Below are positions 13,074 to 26,377 of a stretch of 64,000 nucleotides of DNA, one piece after another. Both the position numbers and the translations under genes were made by a program. The DNA lies in NCBI RefSeq assembly GCF_014529535.1, contig NW_023503307.1, forward strand, positions 4,685,887 to 4,749,886, written 5' to 3'. Source of the DNA: Bradysia coprophila (taxonomy: Eukaryota > Arthropoda > Insecta > Diptera > Sciaridae). The notes below the pieces were generated by a model. It did not search any database, was not told the DNA's origin, and worked only from the letters and a program-made list of their open reading frames with translations. Positions within the stretch are counted from its first letter, which is position 1, and each line of letters opens with the position of its first letter.

Positions 13074-16000
13074 AATGCCGATCAAAATGCACCGCCCATC
13101 GAAGACAGTTGGTTCTGGGATCCCGAACCGAACACAGCGTCATCGTCGTCCAAAGATCATTCGTCAAAGTCGGGTTCCGGCGGTGACTTAACCATAATAC
13201 CGTTAGATAATCAACGCAGTTCGAGTGAAACAATTGAAAAACTTCGGTCGGCCATCGATGACAAGGATCGACAGCTGGAAAAAGTGAAGATCGAAAACGC
13301 AATTTTAAACGAAAAGATCAACCAATTGTCCAATGAAAATCGGGAACTCAACACCAACATCGATGAGTTGGATCGACAGCATGAGACGGCCACGGAGCGG
13401 CTAATCGATATGAAAGATCAAATCGAACAGAAATGGAATGCCGCACAGAAGGAGCTGGAGATAGCTAAGCTTGATGGCAGCAAGTTGAATAAATTGCTGG
13501 CCGATTATGAGGATCTGACGGGTAAATACGCGAATGTGGAAAAGTCGTACATTAGCGGAATGGAAGAAAACCTAGGATTGAAAAATCAAATCCAGGAACT
13601 AAGTGCAGAACTCGAAAAGCTTGTTAGCAAAAACATGGAATTAATGTCATCGTCCGATGAAAGGGAAAAGGAAATCATTGACAAACTGGGTTTTGTGGAC
13701 ATTGAAAAGGAAAAGGATCAGCTGGCAGATGTTGAAAACTATAAATTACAAATAGCCGAGCTGAATAATCAAATCAAGGAATTGGATGATTTGAAAGTCC
13801 AACACCAAAAAACCATTGACGAATTGAAAGCCAGCAAGGCCAACCTCAGCAGCATGATGGAAGAGTTAGCTCAATTGAATAGTACGATCAGCAACAAAGA
13901 GTCTGCTCTAATGGAACGGGATAGTGACATAGAACAGCTGAAGAAGAAATACGATCATCTCGAGACATCGTTTAATGAATTCCAGGAAGACGCACTGATC
14001 AAAGAAATGGAATTGGGAAAAGAAAAAAATTCACTCGAAGATAAGTTGTCTTCGTTGGATGCCACGTATCAGAGCCTCTTAACTGAGCTGGAAAATTCGA
14101 AATCTCAGCAAAAAGAGTCAAACGACAAATATGTGCTTCAGACAGAGTTCGATAACTTAAAAGCGAAAGCGTCAGATAGTGAAACAAAGCTCGTCGAGGA
14201 GAATGTGGTGCTTCAAAAAGAAATTCTGGACTTGCAGACGTGCATCCAAAATCACAGCCAAGGTGCTAATGTCATCAATATTGAAGATTTGCGCAGCTTG
14301 ATCAAAAAATACATCAATTACGATGTCACTTTGGATGGAAGCATGAACAGTTTGGAAGAGTTTTTCCAAGGTATCGGCGACTCGTTTAGTACACTGGATA
14401 CGATCGAAAAAAATCTGAATGGCATGACCGATGAACTGAAAATTGTGCTGGCGGAGAAGAAACGCGTAGAACATGAGAAGGAGACCATAAAAGCCGATCT
14501 GCATCACTATGAAATCGAAGTCGGCGAGCTGATGAAGAGTAACGAAGTTCTGCTGACAGAAATCGAACATTTAAAATCCGGTAAATTGGAAACCATTTCC
14601 GAACACAATGAGGACAGCATCATTAGCTTGGAGAAACAGCTGGAAGATTGCAGTAATTTGAATCAAAGCTTGGAAGATGAGTATCAAGAGATTCGCGATC
14701 GGTTGGAAGAAGTTGAAAACGCAAAAGAAATGCTGGAGCAGAAATTGGAGAAACTAACGGAAGAACTTCAAAGTGAACGAGAAGCGTCGAAGGATCTTAC
14801 GTCTAAATTGGAGAATCTGGACGCGGAACGATCAAATTTACTGTTTGAAATAAACGAATTGAAAGCTGAGGATTCGCTGAACGTGCTGGAGCAGTCAATT
14901 GCGGATAAAGATAGAGCGATCGAAGCTCTTGAACGTCAGTTCAAAACGTTGAATCAAGACCATACAGAATTGATAGCCAAATTACAGTCGTTACAAACTC
15001 AATCTTTGGAAATGAAAAGTAACTTACAGAGCCAAATTGCAGAGCTACAAAATGGTCTCGTAGCGAAGGATGAGCTAATAACGAAAAAGGAACAAGATGT
15101 TCTTGAATTGATCGGTGAAATTCGAGGACTGAAGAAAGAAAATGCAGAAAGATCCGAAACACAGGCAATTGATGAACGTCAGCAGCAGGAAACAGAAGGG
15201 TTAATCACGAAATTGAAAAATCTGGAGATGGAATTATCGAAGATCCAAGAAGAGTGTGTCGCTAAGCAGACCGAAGTCGACAGTTTACAGTTGTCAGTGG
15301 CATCAAGTCAAGCAGACAATGAGAATCTTCTCGCGAAAATTCAACATTTAAACGAAAAACTCACTTCTGCAGAAGAACACACAACAACAAATCAGAGCCT
15401 CGATACGATTTCCATGGAAAATGAATCGTTGAAAGTTGCGCTGGAAAGTCTGTCGAAAGAGAAGAACGACCTCATAGCTCTTATAACAGCAAAACACAAC
15501 GAAAACGTTCAATACCACGCCGAAATACAACGGCTGAGCCAACTGTTGAGTGTTGAGGTCGAAAAACATCGAGAATGCATCAACTGTGCGGAATTGTCGA
15601 AACAGCTGAATGAACTGAAGGCAAACAATCAGAATGTGGAAAAGCTAAACGACCAGGTCACATTTTTGAGGGAAAAATCCGATATCCTCACACAGAATTT
15701 GGTTACCGAACAAATGAATCAGAAACTGTTGAACCAAGAGCGTTCGGAGCTAATCGAAGAGAAAAATGGCTTGGCAAAAGACTTGGACAGACTTCGACAG
15801 CACCTGCTAGAGGTGGAGGAGACCCATATGGCGGAAACGGTGGAATTGCAGCAGATCATTAGTGAAACGAAATCAAAGATGTCGGTCTTGGAAGAGGAGG
15901 CAAAGAAATCTAGTAATGCGTACACGTCAGCAAGGTAAGCATTTCAATTTTTTCAAGAGCGACCTGACTGTGTGGCAATTGACGTGGTTTTTACTTTAAA

Positions 16001-19000
16001 TTTTCTAAATTTCTTCCACCAGTATTCGAGCGAATCAACATACCGAAACGCTACAAACGCAATATCAGTTACTCACACAACAACGGGATGAGCTGCTGGC
16101 CAAGCTTAGCGCTGCAGAGGACAAGGAATCTAGGAACGAAGCTGCTCTGATCAACCTACAATGTGCACTTGAACAATTCCAGAATAGTGAGTCAAAACAA
16201 CATCAACTCCAAAAGCCTTTTCACAACCGAAAACCACATTTGTACATTCCTCACAGACAAGGAGAGAGACGTCGAATCCGTAACGTACCGACTGCGTAAA
16301 GACTTGGAAAACGAGGCAAAGAGACAGATTGAATTGCAAAACGAAATCAAGTCATTGCACAACCAGTTGACGGAATCGAAAAACGGTCTTTTGGCGGCGA
16401 GTAGAATCACCGATCAATTGGAAAGTTGTCAGGTAGCTAACGCAACTTTGAAAACCGAACGTGAGTATTTTGAGAGTTATAACGTTAACATCATCCCGAA
16501 AACATATTTTTTTGCATGTAGCAACACAAAGCGTTTGTCAGCGCGACACACACAAGCACGGATATAATGCAAAAAATTAAAAAAAAAAAATGCATTCCGC
16601 GACTCGTTCCCTGTCGCTGTGTGTGTACATGTGTGACTGCGGCGCATGTTTCGTTTGTTTAAAGAAGAACCAAGTTTTTTTTATCGAAAAATACTTTCAT
16701 CCGAATTTTGTTGTTGGTGTTGTTGTTGTTGGCATTTTCATTCTTATCTAACTAAACAGCGAATGAAAAACGTTAATGACAAATAAAAAAAGCCAACTTG
16801 TGGTTATAATGCCGGTTGTGTGTTATAATATGAGTTGACAATGTTTTTTATTCATAAAATATTTAGAGCATGGCTGATGTACACATATTTCACACATTCG
16901 GTTGATAATGCGACAATTTTTGCTGTATACCGTGACTCATCCACCACTCATTAAAAATGGGCTTGCAAATGTCTATTTGTCATGACAGAATGATATAGAT
17001 ACGTGTGCATTAATGGATTCACGATAATAATTTCATTGGAACCACATTTTGTTTCCATGACAAATCGTTTAACACTAATTAGACACAGACACTCAATTTA
17101 CTGAAAGGGCTGCTTGCAAATAACAAAGAGCTATGAAGGGAATTCTGCGAAGTTTATGGTAGTTTAATCGACAATGTCGATTCGACATAATTCATTTTAG
17201 TGACGACTTCTTAAAAGGAGCATATAGATGTTTGCTCTGGCCTGTCCGTTTTGTCTTCTAAAACACTTGCATCTACGTCAATCAAATGTTGAATTCAAAG
17301 CATCGTTTTTAGAAAAACAGTCGTTTTCCACGTTGTTTTCATTTCTTTTTCATGGAAATATTCGGTCAAAGACGTATCCATCTTCGCTCATTTGGAATTT
17401 AAATTCTACTTCAAATTAGTAGACAAACAAATGTTCAATGTGCGAAATTGAATTATTCATTAATCGAGTAAAAAATGGCATATCGTAGTAATGCTACTGG
17501 TCTGAAAATAAGACATTTTCTCTAAGATGATTCAGCAATTTGCCGAAACAACGCCACCATACTTCATACAGCTCTTGACTGTCTCGTTCTCTGCAGATTT
17601 AATATTAGCTGAAATTATGTCGATCTGTTGTTCAATAAATTTGAAAAGTTTTGCTAATTCTTTAAGGCCATGTACGTATTGACAGCTCGGAATGTTCAGC
17701 ATGAAATGCCCGATCTGGATATCTCATGTGCGACTGTACCAGATTTTTTTTTCCAACCTTTTCATGCAATATCTTTGAGACTTGAACGGATAATAACTCT
17801 TGCGTTTGGTGTGGGGTGAAATTGAATGGTTCCATTTAAATCAGCATGAAATGCCCGATTATCATGTCCAGATTTTGATTGTAACATCGACATCATAATA
17901 CTCTTGAAACGGAAAGCTTATATGCTTTGGTGTGCCTTCGTCGACTTTAAACTTAGAGATTTCCATTGAGAGTGGCGAAGAAATTTAGAGAATTAATTTC
18001 CAGATATTAAAACGATCGTTCTGCAGAAGGTCATGAATTGAATGTTTCTGTAGGTCAGTACGAAACATTTTTCTGATCTGTCCGGAGCACCGAATGCTCT
18101 AATGGCTCCATTTCTAAGATACAAATTGTCTCGATGTATTTCAGCAGTGTGTCTAACAACGATAATGTTTCAGAATAGTAACCACATAAATCCATAGCCC
18201 GAGGGCATTATCATCCCTCAATGGGATCGCAGATGAAGTTTGGAGTAATTTAGTGTTATACGCGATGACGAACGATAATGCCGTGGGCTCTGGGTTATTA
18301 ACACTTCTTAAAAATCGTAAAAATTAAAAGCTCTGGTAAACAGTGCGGACGACATAAACGTTTTCGTGTGCACTAAATCGAGCAATAAGTGTTTCGGGCG
18401 TGCGTAGGGAAAGATTCGAATATCTGAATTTATCACCGGTGGTTAATAAACGTTAAAATTGTATTCAATTTTGTAAACATTTTCAGAACAAAATCAAATC
18501 ACATTCATAGTTATAAAAACGCAACTTAAAGACCAATATCAGTTGGTAATTCTGGGCTATTTTATTTGTCTCGGAATTTCAATTGATATCCGTCATTTGG
18601 TTGCCATCACAAAATTCCAAATTCCGAACTTTAGAAAAAAAATTGAATTTTTATTTCGAATGAAACAAAAACCAAATTTTTGAGATTTGTTTTTAAGAAA
18701 AAGCTTTTTAGAATTATCTGCCTTTTTATTTGGAGCTTTTGAAACAAAACATTTTTTTGAAATTGATTTTTACGTAAATTTTTGTTTTTTTGTTTCTTTT
18801 GTTTTTTTTTATGTAATTTGATTATTTGATTTATTTTTGTGATTTTTTTTCGTTATTTAATATTTAAAAAGATTTTTTTTTTATTTTTAAAATTTATTTT
18901 TAAAATGAATTTTGATGTGCCTATCGTGTGTTTTATATTTTTATTTTTATTGTGTGTGTAAATGTTTTTCGTCTTTATTATCAAGCGTGATTATAGGGAA

Positions 19001-20297
19001 ATCTCAAATTGTAATTGTGGGCCAATTGTGATACACTCACGTTACAGATTGGGGTTCCTCTGTTGCACGTTCTTATCTTCAATGTTTTTTTTCCAATTAT
19101 TATTTCAATTTTATTTGAGTTTTTTTATGATTATTATTATTTTTATGTAATTGTTATTGTGACATTTTGCGGCTTTCATGTTAATTGAAGCGTTTGGAGA
19201 TGTAATCCTTGAATTATATAAAAACTGCATTGCATTTTTATTGCATGTCAATTCATTTACTGATTGTGGTTTTTTGCATAGAATTCAATTTAATTTTGTT
19301 ACTTTTTTATCTTCTTAATTTGTTGTCGTCGGTGGTATGAGTATTACATCAGGTACTGGTGTTACTTTGAATCACACTACCAGTACTTATGTTATGCTTG
19401 TACTAACGATGATAACTGCTGCATGGAATGAGACACATTAATTTAAAAAAAACGAAACCGAACTCAACTCATCATTGATACAATAAATTAATTATTTTTT
19501 TTAACGGATATGCGAATTCAATTTCACTCCCGTTTTTTCATTTAAATTTTTGTCCCTTCAAATTCCTAATCAACACACATACACATTCCACACCAAATTA
19601 CCTCCAAATAATAAATTTGTTTTTAGTACGCGACTGCAATGACAAAATGGCCTTGATGGAGAAAAAGCTAATGGAATCAGAATCGTGCCATGCCGACAAA
19701 ATTGAGAAGGGACTGCTGAAAAATCTACTCATCGGCTACATTGTAGCACCAAATCAAAATGACAAACTACAAATACTGAAGCTCATTTCGTCGGTGCTGA
19801 GTTTCGATCAAAGTGAAACGGATAAAGTTGGTCTGAATAAAACACACACGTCGTGGCTGAACTCGTTGTTGGCCGGTACCGGTGGTGGATCTACTGAAAA
19901 TGGTATTTTCATGGTCAGATATGTAGACTTCTCAGATCGTTTAATGATTCCTTTTGTTTAAGTTACAGAAAATTACAACGCGAAAGGACTCGGCGAAGCG
20001 TTTGTCAAATTTTTGGAGAAAGAATCACAGCCACGCGCCAATACAGCGAATTCGATGTCGCTTCTCAATATTGTACAGAAACCGCTAACTAAGCCAGTGT
20101 CCAGCGAAATGTCATCTGCACATGTTTCGCCGTTGCCACCAGTCAGTCAACCATCAACAACAGCAGCTGCAGCCACAACAACCGCGACGGTGCCGGCACC
20201 AATTCAACCCATACTACTGACCGATTCGATTATGCAAAATTTTGCTCCGCCTCGGAATTCCAGTTCCATTCTGAAGGATATTTTGAATGATTCATGA
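13074..20297 (+). CDS. Gmap: Golgi microtubule-associated golgin, GMAP-210/TRIP11 family (5' partial)
   Basis: A cis-Golgi coiled-coil tether: in this family the C-terminal GRAB domain binds Arf1-GTP and the rod captures vesicles. Visible exons are 13074-15934, 16023-16186, 16257-16460, 19627-19902 and 19969-20297, all phase-consistent, giving about 1277 residues. The start lies in an upstream exon not found: the frame enters at a TTTTACAG acceptor and the family N-terminus (an amphipathic lipid-packing helix) is absent. The long exon is almost wholly heptad-like coiled coil. The GRAB region is in exon 4 of those visible (KGLLKNLLIGYIVAPNQ, then LKLISSVLSF), followed by the family block EAFVKFLEKESQP and the terminal LKDILNDS, matching the LKDLLKQ end of vertebrate TRIP11. 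A Ser/Pro/Thr/Ala-rich linker precedes the end. Intron 3 is about 3.2 kb. Family call is firm; the symbol follows the fly orthologue. Confidence 0.88.
16461..19626 (+). other. Large intron of the golgin gene
   Basis: It is bounded by GTGAGT and TTTTTAG and keeps phase between the flanking exons. It is AT-rich, with no protein frame of its own. It holds two short direct copies of CAGCATGAAATGCCCGAT near 17.7 and 17.84 kb and an imperfect inverted pair (GCCCGAGGGCATTATC near 18.2 kb, GATAATGCCGTGGGCTC near 18.28 kb). Confidence 0.6.
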
Positions 20298-22214
20298 TTG
20301 AACGTTTATTACTGAAAGTGCATTAAGAATTCCCCTCACCCCGGTAACTTTTATAAATACATTTGTCCGTATATGAAACACAGTGGTGGTTAGTTTTGTC
20401 TTTATTTAACGTAAAATTTATTTTTTGTCTGTAAATTCTTTTTTTTTGTTGAAAATTGATTTTCTCAATTTGATATCTAGGCTAACGCGCATATTTTACA
20501 AAATAATAAAAATTTAATGAAATTTACTGAAACTTTGTTTTACTTCAAATATGGAGGATTTTTGAGAGAACAAAAAACGATTCGATTCATATAAAAAAGG
20601 GAAGCAATGTTAGTACCTGTTATCAGCAGTTCACCGATTAAATTACGACATTAATTCATACAAAGGTGAGAGGTTTTTCCAGATTGATTCAACTCCTGAG
20701 TGTTGAATATAATGTCTTTGCTAAGAATCCGCGAATGATTATGAAATCAACCCTAGGATGATTGCTGTTTAGTTAGGGACAAAAAGAAAATTCCTTACTA
20801 GGCAACAATTTGAAACTTTTGTAATGTATACAAATGATGACATAGAGGGTTGGGTAGGTCGCTCTGCCCTGAGTACGAAACACACATCTATTGGTCCCAG
20901 TGGTTTAACAGAAGCCGCTTCACAAAGTTTTTTTTAAAGTAATACGAATAGGACAGTGCACACTCCTTAGGTCTACACTTCCTATCGTTGACATGTATGA
21001 GTGTTAATTGCAGTATGTTAACGATAGCAAAGACAAAAACATATAATTGATGACATGCGGGTCATGGAGGTCTTACACAGTATAATGAATGTTGCAACAA
21101 ATCAAGTGAAGGATTTTTTTTAAACAAATACTGGGCAACACTTTGAACAATAGAAGTATTAACAGATCTAGATTCAATGATTTTTCATACACTACACACT
21201 TTACAGTTCTGAATGGTTAAAGCCGTAAAGTGTGACACAAGCAGCAGAATCTAAGAATTTCTTGAGGGAATTTGATTTTTTTTTGTTGCAAAATTTGAAG
21301 AATTTGAAAGAAATTTTTGAGAAATCGATTTCTCAAAAAGTTTTTGACAAGCAGTGAACGTACATTAGAAGGGTGTAACAATTTTTCCCGCTGATTTAAC
21401 ATACCTGAACAAAAGGTTTCCCTTACTCGTGGATTTGAATTCGACGTATTACAAACGATGATAACCTATGCAACCCCTTTACTTCGTACTGTTCTAACAA
21501 ACAGCTTGAGGCAAACTACCCAAATTTGTACAATAGAATCAAAAATGTATTTTAGCCATACCATGATTTGAACTCCAGTGGAAGTTGCGGGAAATACGTA
21601 TTGTTTCAATAATTTAATAAATAATGGAGAACGGGTGCAAAACTATAATTTGAATATCAAGGTTCTCGAGTTGAATGCACTATATATAAAAGAGTAAGTA
21701 AGTTAGAGCTGTAGCCCCATTCGAATTATAAATTACTTTTGCAGGAGCATGGCGTTACGTAGATATGAGACCATATAATACATTTCATGTAAGGAATCGA
21801 AAAGGGCTTCTAATAGATTGGAATTTAGAAGACCATCACGACCAGCAGAGAAAACCTTCAAATTTCAGAACGAAAAAATGACCAACAGGTTAATTTTTTA
21901 TCATTGAAAATATGAATCAATCTGCAACGATATCTCTGTCGTAAAAATAAATCGAAATGCATTGTATTGTTTGAAGCGTAATTTCTATCAGTTTCTGAAT
22001 CTAAATATTTACTATTGCTCTTATCATTCATAAACTGATGAGTGGAATGACTATGCAAAAGGCGGCATTTATCGTCTAGTCTAATTGCATTGTTAACTCA
22101 TGTATATCTGCAATTCAAATTTTAAGTTAAGCCAATCAATCGAGTCATTCAGTTTAAATTGGTCAAAGTGAATTGTTGTCGGTAGTGGTTGGAACACAAT
22201 TTTTATTGATAGAA
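20298..22214. other. Non-coding spacer between golgin and P450
   Basis: An AATAAA-like run at about 20.50 kb may end the golgin transcript. No exon was recognised. Fill is AT-rich with scattered short repeats. Confidence 0.4.
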
Positions 22215-24776
22215 ATGGGAGCCTTACCAGTTATCGGACTTTTCATTGTATTAATTACATTGACGACATATTACCTGCATAGAATATTTTCTTACTGGGA
22301 ACGCAGAGGCGTGCCAAGTATAAGACCACTTATACCATTTGGTAATTTCAAGGAACTCGGAAGCAAATACTTTCTCGGATCAATGACTCAAAAATTGTAC
22401 AACGAAATGAAGGGAAAAGCACCTTTTTGCGGTATCTACATGTATCTGGAACCAATGGTGTTGGCGTTGGATGTAGACTTTATAAAAACTATTTTGATCA
22501 AAGATTTTCCATACTTCCATGATCGTGGTCTCTATTTTAATGAGAAAGACGATCCTCTATCAGCTCATTTGTTCGCCATCGAAGGCAGTAAATGGCGCAA
22601 TTTACGCTCGAAGGTATGGTTGGGAGTTATGGTTTTTATTTTATTTTTCAAAAGTTGCACGTTGTATACGCAAATGGCTACACTTGACGTGTAGCGACCG
22701 GATTATTTAATCGTTAGACATTGAAACTGTGTCTGGGAGTTATGGTTTTTATTTTATTTTTATTTTCAAAGCTGTCACCTTCATTCACATCGGGTAAAAT
22801 GAAATTCATGTACCCCACCATATTAAAAATTGGAAATGAGTTTGAAGACACTCTGGCTCATTTATTGGAAGGAAAGGAATCGTTTGATTTAGAAGTCAAA
22901 GATATGCTGGCAAGATTTACTACTGACGTTATCGGCGAGTGTGCTTTCGGAATCGAATGCAATAGGTACGTTGTCCGATTAATTACCATGCAAAATGTGA
23001 AATAAACGGTTTCTCATTAGCCTAAAGGATCCGAACGCTGAATTCCGTAACATGGGCCGAAGGGTGTTCGAAAAAAGCCGCAATAGTCGAATAACCAACA
23101 TCCTTATGCAAACATTTCAGGAGTTGAGCAGATTTTTGAAAATGAGATCCACATTGGAAGAGGTGGAGCGATTTTTTATTAACAGCGTTCGAGAAACTGT
23201 TCGTTATCGGGAAGAAAACGATGTAACACGAAACGATTTCATGGATTTGATGATAAGAATAAAAAATGGGAAAAAGCTGAACGAAAACGATAGTGATTCT
23301 GCGATTGGACTGTCGATTAACGAAGTGGCTGCACAAGTATTTACCAAACATAAGATTTGATTTCGATTTAAGACTCATAATCCAATTCTACTTTAAACGG
23401 CGTTCGTATTCTTTTTGGCTGGGTTTGAAACCTCATCCACCGTTATGACGTTCCTTTTGTACGAGCTGGCCCTGAATAAAGACATACAGTTGAAGGCTAG
23501 AAAAGAAATCAAACAAGTTTTGGAACGACATGGAGGTCAATTTTCTTACGAAGCTATGACCGATATGACTTATATTACTCAAATTTTGAACGGTAAGTTT
23601 ATGAGGAACCTCTGTTATTCAACGCTTACGCTTACATATCAAACCAATTTTGTCTTTCTGCTGCATTTAACCTTTCACTGACGGCAAGCATATCATAAGT
23701 TTCACTATCTGATCTATTACTTCATTATTGGATCTAAGTATTTTCAACATATTGATTTTAAATCTATTACTTCATTTTTTCTTGAACATGCATTTTGCTA
23801 TTTAATACTACATCAGTCCGTGCTTGCCGTTTATTGAATATTGTGTTACTGGTGCATTTGAGTTGCTTCTTCTATGAATATCACTCGATGATAAGTTCAG
23901 TATCATGTATCATTATCATACAACTGAATAAATGACAAGAAAATCGGTCGCTCGGCTGGCGTTGTAACTAAACTGCCATAGAAACATTTATTAAAGGAAA
24001 TTTTACGATGTTAGGTTATAGCTGTAGTCCTGCTATTTTTACAGTTCGGATGAACTGATCTAAGCCTCAAATTTCCAGAGGAATTTTTCAGCTCGACCTG
24101 AATTTCAGAAAAACCGAATCCGGTTGACCATAACCTGATATCGGAGTACATCATGTACAGTTTGATACTTTAATTTTTATAGGCGCAGGTGTAGTAGAAA
24201 ATACTCTGTGCTATCACTTCAGACGTCAATGTAGCAAAGAAATTTTGGACATCGTAAACAAGAAGAGACTGCAAATAAATTATTTGTTCTTTCCAGAGTC
24301 ACTCCGAAAGTATCCGCCAGTGGGAAATTTGAGACGTATAACCAGCAAGGACTACAATGTTCCAAACACCAAATTGATCATACAGAAAGGAACTAAAATT
24401 CTCATTCCTGTTCATGCTGTAATTTATAGCAAAACCAGTAGCAACTATGTATACGTGAGAAAAAATTCTGTCTCTATTTTAGGTTCAACATGACCCCACC
24501 TACTACCCCAATCCGGACGAATTCAATCCTGATCGCTTTTCAGCTGAACAAATGAATCAGCGGGATAATGAAACGTTTCTAAGTTTTGGAGCCGGCCCAC
24601 GCAATTGTATCGGCCTCCGGTTCGGTTTGATGCAAGCAAGAGTTGGAATGGTGAAACTTTTGTCCAATTTTGAATTTTCGATTTGTGACAAAACATCAGT
24701 TCCACTCCAGATCGACAAAAAAAGTATAATATTGTCCCCAGCTGGTGGAATGTGGTTGAACATTAAAAAGGTGTAA
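22215..24776 (+). CDS. Cytochrome P450, CYP6-like (clan 3)
   Basis: A microsomal haem monooxygenase; members of this family oxidise plant toxins, insecticides and endogenous lipids with NADPH-P450 reductase at the ER. Exons are 22215-22613, 22772-22965, 23021-23336, 23400-23592, 24297-24418 and 24483-24776, totalling about 505 aa, the usual length. Visible are an N-terminal membrane anchor, the WRNLRSK helix-C motif, the I-helix AGFETSS, the K-helix ESLR, PDRF, and the haem loop FLSFGAGPRNCIGLRFG with its Cys ligand. All phases agree. One oddity: the exon 4 boundary, fixed by the family sequence AFVFFLAGFETSS, is preceded by CG at 23398-23399 instead of AG. Either the intron is non-canonical, a base is wrong in the assembly, or the allele is splice-defective. 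Intron 1 contains a duplicated 28-bp segment. Confidence 0.85.
22620..22762 (+). repeat. 28-bp direct repeat pair in P450 intron 1
   Basis: TGGGAGTTATGGTTTTTATT and the following T-rich bases occur at 22620-22647 and again from 22735. The second copy merges into the polypyrimidine tract used for exon 2, so the intron grew by a local duplication of about 115 bp. Confidence 0.7.
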
Positions 24777-24986
24777 ATCTTGTATCCGGTTTCACTTAAA
24801 ATTTTACAATTAAAATACCAGCTCCGTACTGAATCGGTAGTACTGAGGCTAGTACATTACATGTAGGCTTGAAATGCTTGTGTGAAAATCAGGTCGGTGG
24901 TTCTAGTGTTGTTAACTAAACTATTTTTTGTCGATTAGAGTCTAAATTAAGGCGTAGAGTTCAAGTTGTAACCTAGACATAAGAAA
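24777..24986. other. Short spacer after P450
   Basis: Contains only the presumed 3' untranslated region of the P450 gene (TTAAAAT motifs just after the stop). Nothing else was recognised. Confidence 0.4.
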
Positions 24987-25250
24987 AACTAGGTCCCACC
25001 TTTTTGGTCGGGTCGGGTCCCTTGACTGATAATTTTCCCAAAATAATGTTGTCTTTTGCTGGTTGGTAATGTTGGTAAACTTCATAGTCAATCAGATTAG
25101 ACTTTTATAGATATCTTAATTTATTTTCATTGATTTTTCATCCTGGTTAAGAATGGACAATTTCTGTAGTCCAAGCAAATGACAATATTTTGACCTTAAA
25201 CATCATCACATTTAGGATCTAAAAAATCTCAAATTACTCGCAATAAATAA

Positions 25251-25730
25251 CCGCGACTCGTGTGAATTACAACCCTCGCTTCGCTCGGGCTGCAAACTTC
25301 ACACTCGTCTGAGTTGTCTAATGTTCGATTTGCTTTGGCTGCAAACTTCTCGTTCGTCCGAGCTGTCTAACAATACGATACCGCAACTCGTGTGAATTAC
25401 GACCCTCTCTTCGCTCGGGCCGCTAACATCACACTCGTCAGAGTTGTCTAATATTATATTTGCTCTGATCGCAAACTTGCTCGTCCGAGCTGTCTAATGT
25501 GACAATAAGATACCGCGACTCGTGTGAATTACGACCCTCGCTTCGCTCGGGCCGCAAACATCACACTCGTCAGAGTTGTTTAATATTAGGTTTGCTCTGA
25601 TCGCAAACTTGCTCGTCCGAGTTGTCTAATGTGACAATAAGATACCGCGACTCGTGTGAATTACGACCCTCGCTTCGATCGGGCCGCAAACATCACACTC
25701 GTCGGAGTTGTCTAATGTTAGATTTGCTTG
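25251..25730 (+). repeat. 132-bp tandem repeat, about 3.6 copies
   Basis: CCGCGACTCGTGTGAATTAC or a one-base variant starts at 25251, 25381, 25513 and 25645, giving periods of 130, 132 and 132 bp. Each unit has CG-rich near-palindromes (CCCTCGCTTCGCTCGGGC, GCTCGTCCGAGC) in an AT-rich setting. A diverged inverted copy lies at about 31298-31362, so this is a dispersed family rather than a purely local satellite. Confidence 0.8.
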
Positions 25731-25769
25731 ACTTTTTTCATTATATGTAATTTTGGGTGTCGCTTGTTA

Positions 25770-26065
25770 ATTATTATCAAATATAAAATTTCAATTATCA
25801 ATTATCAAATACCAATTATCGAATATCATTTATAATGTTCATTTAATACATTGCATTTCTATTTTCTGGGATAACTTCCGAAGCGGTGATCCCATATAGC
25901 TCATCGTCGAACTTGACCTTACAAATGTCAAATGTATAATTTTAAGAACCTAAATTGTTCACTATTTTCTGCCAGTCAAGGGAATAACACATTAGATTAT
26001 CAATTATCAGCAGTGAAGGGAATTATCAATTATATCAATTATCAGTTGTGTATTATCAATTATCA
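25770..26065. repeat. AATTATCA low-complexity repeats
   Basis: Many interrupted copies of TCAATTATCA and variants occur in two clusters, about 25785-25830 and 25995-26065. They are simple sequence without coding potential. Confidence 0.55.
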
Positions 26066-26377
26066 ACAGAGTAAAATCCTGTTTTTCTGGAATAATTTCC
26101 AGGGCTTTATCCCGACATGGCTCATCTTCGAACTTAACCTCAAGAAGTTCATTCCTCGTCGATTAAAAAAAAAATCATCAAAATCGGTTATGAATTACTC
26201 AAGTTATCGTGATGACAAAGAAAAATAGGTTACAAACAATTACGTTTTTGATAACATTTCATACATTGTGTGGTAACAAACATTTTAGGGTATTTTCTGG
26301 CGTAAGACCCTTGACTTTCAGTCAAGGGAATAAAGTAAGACACCGACATAAGCTCTAATGAAACTGTCAGCACAATT

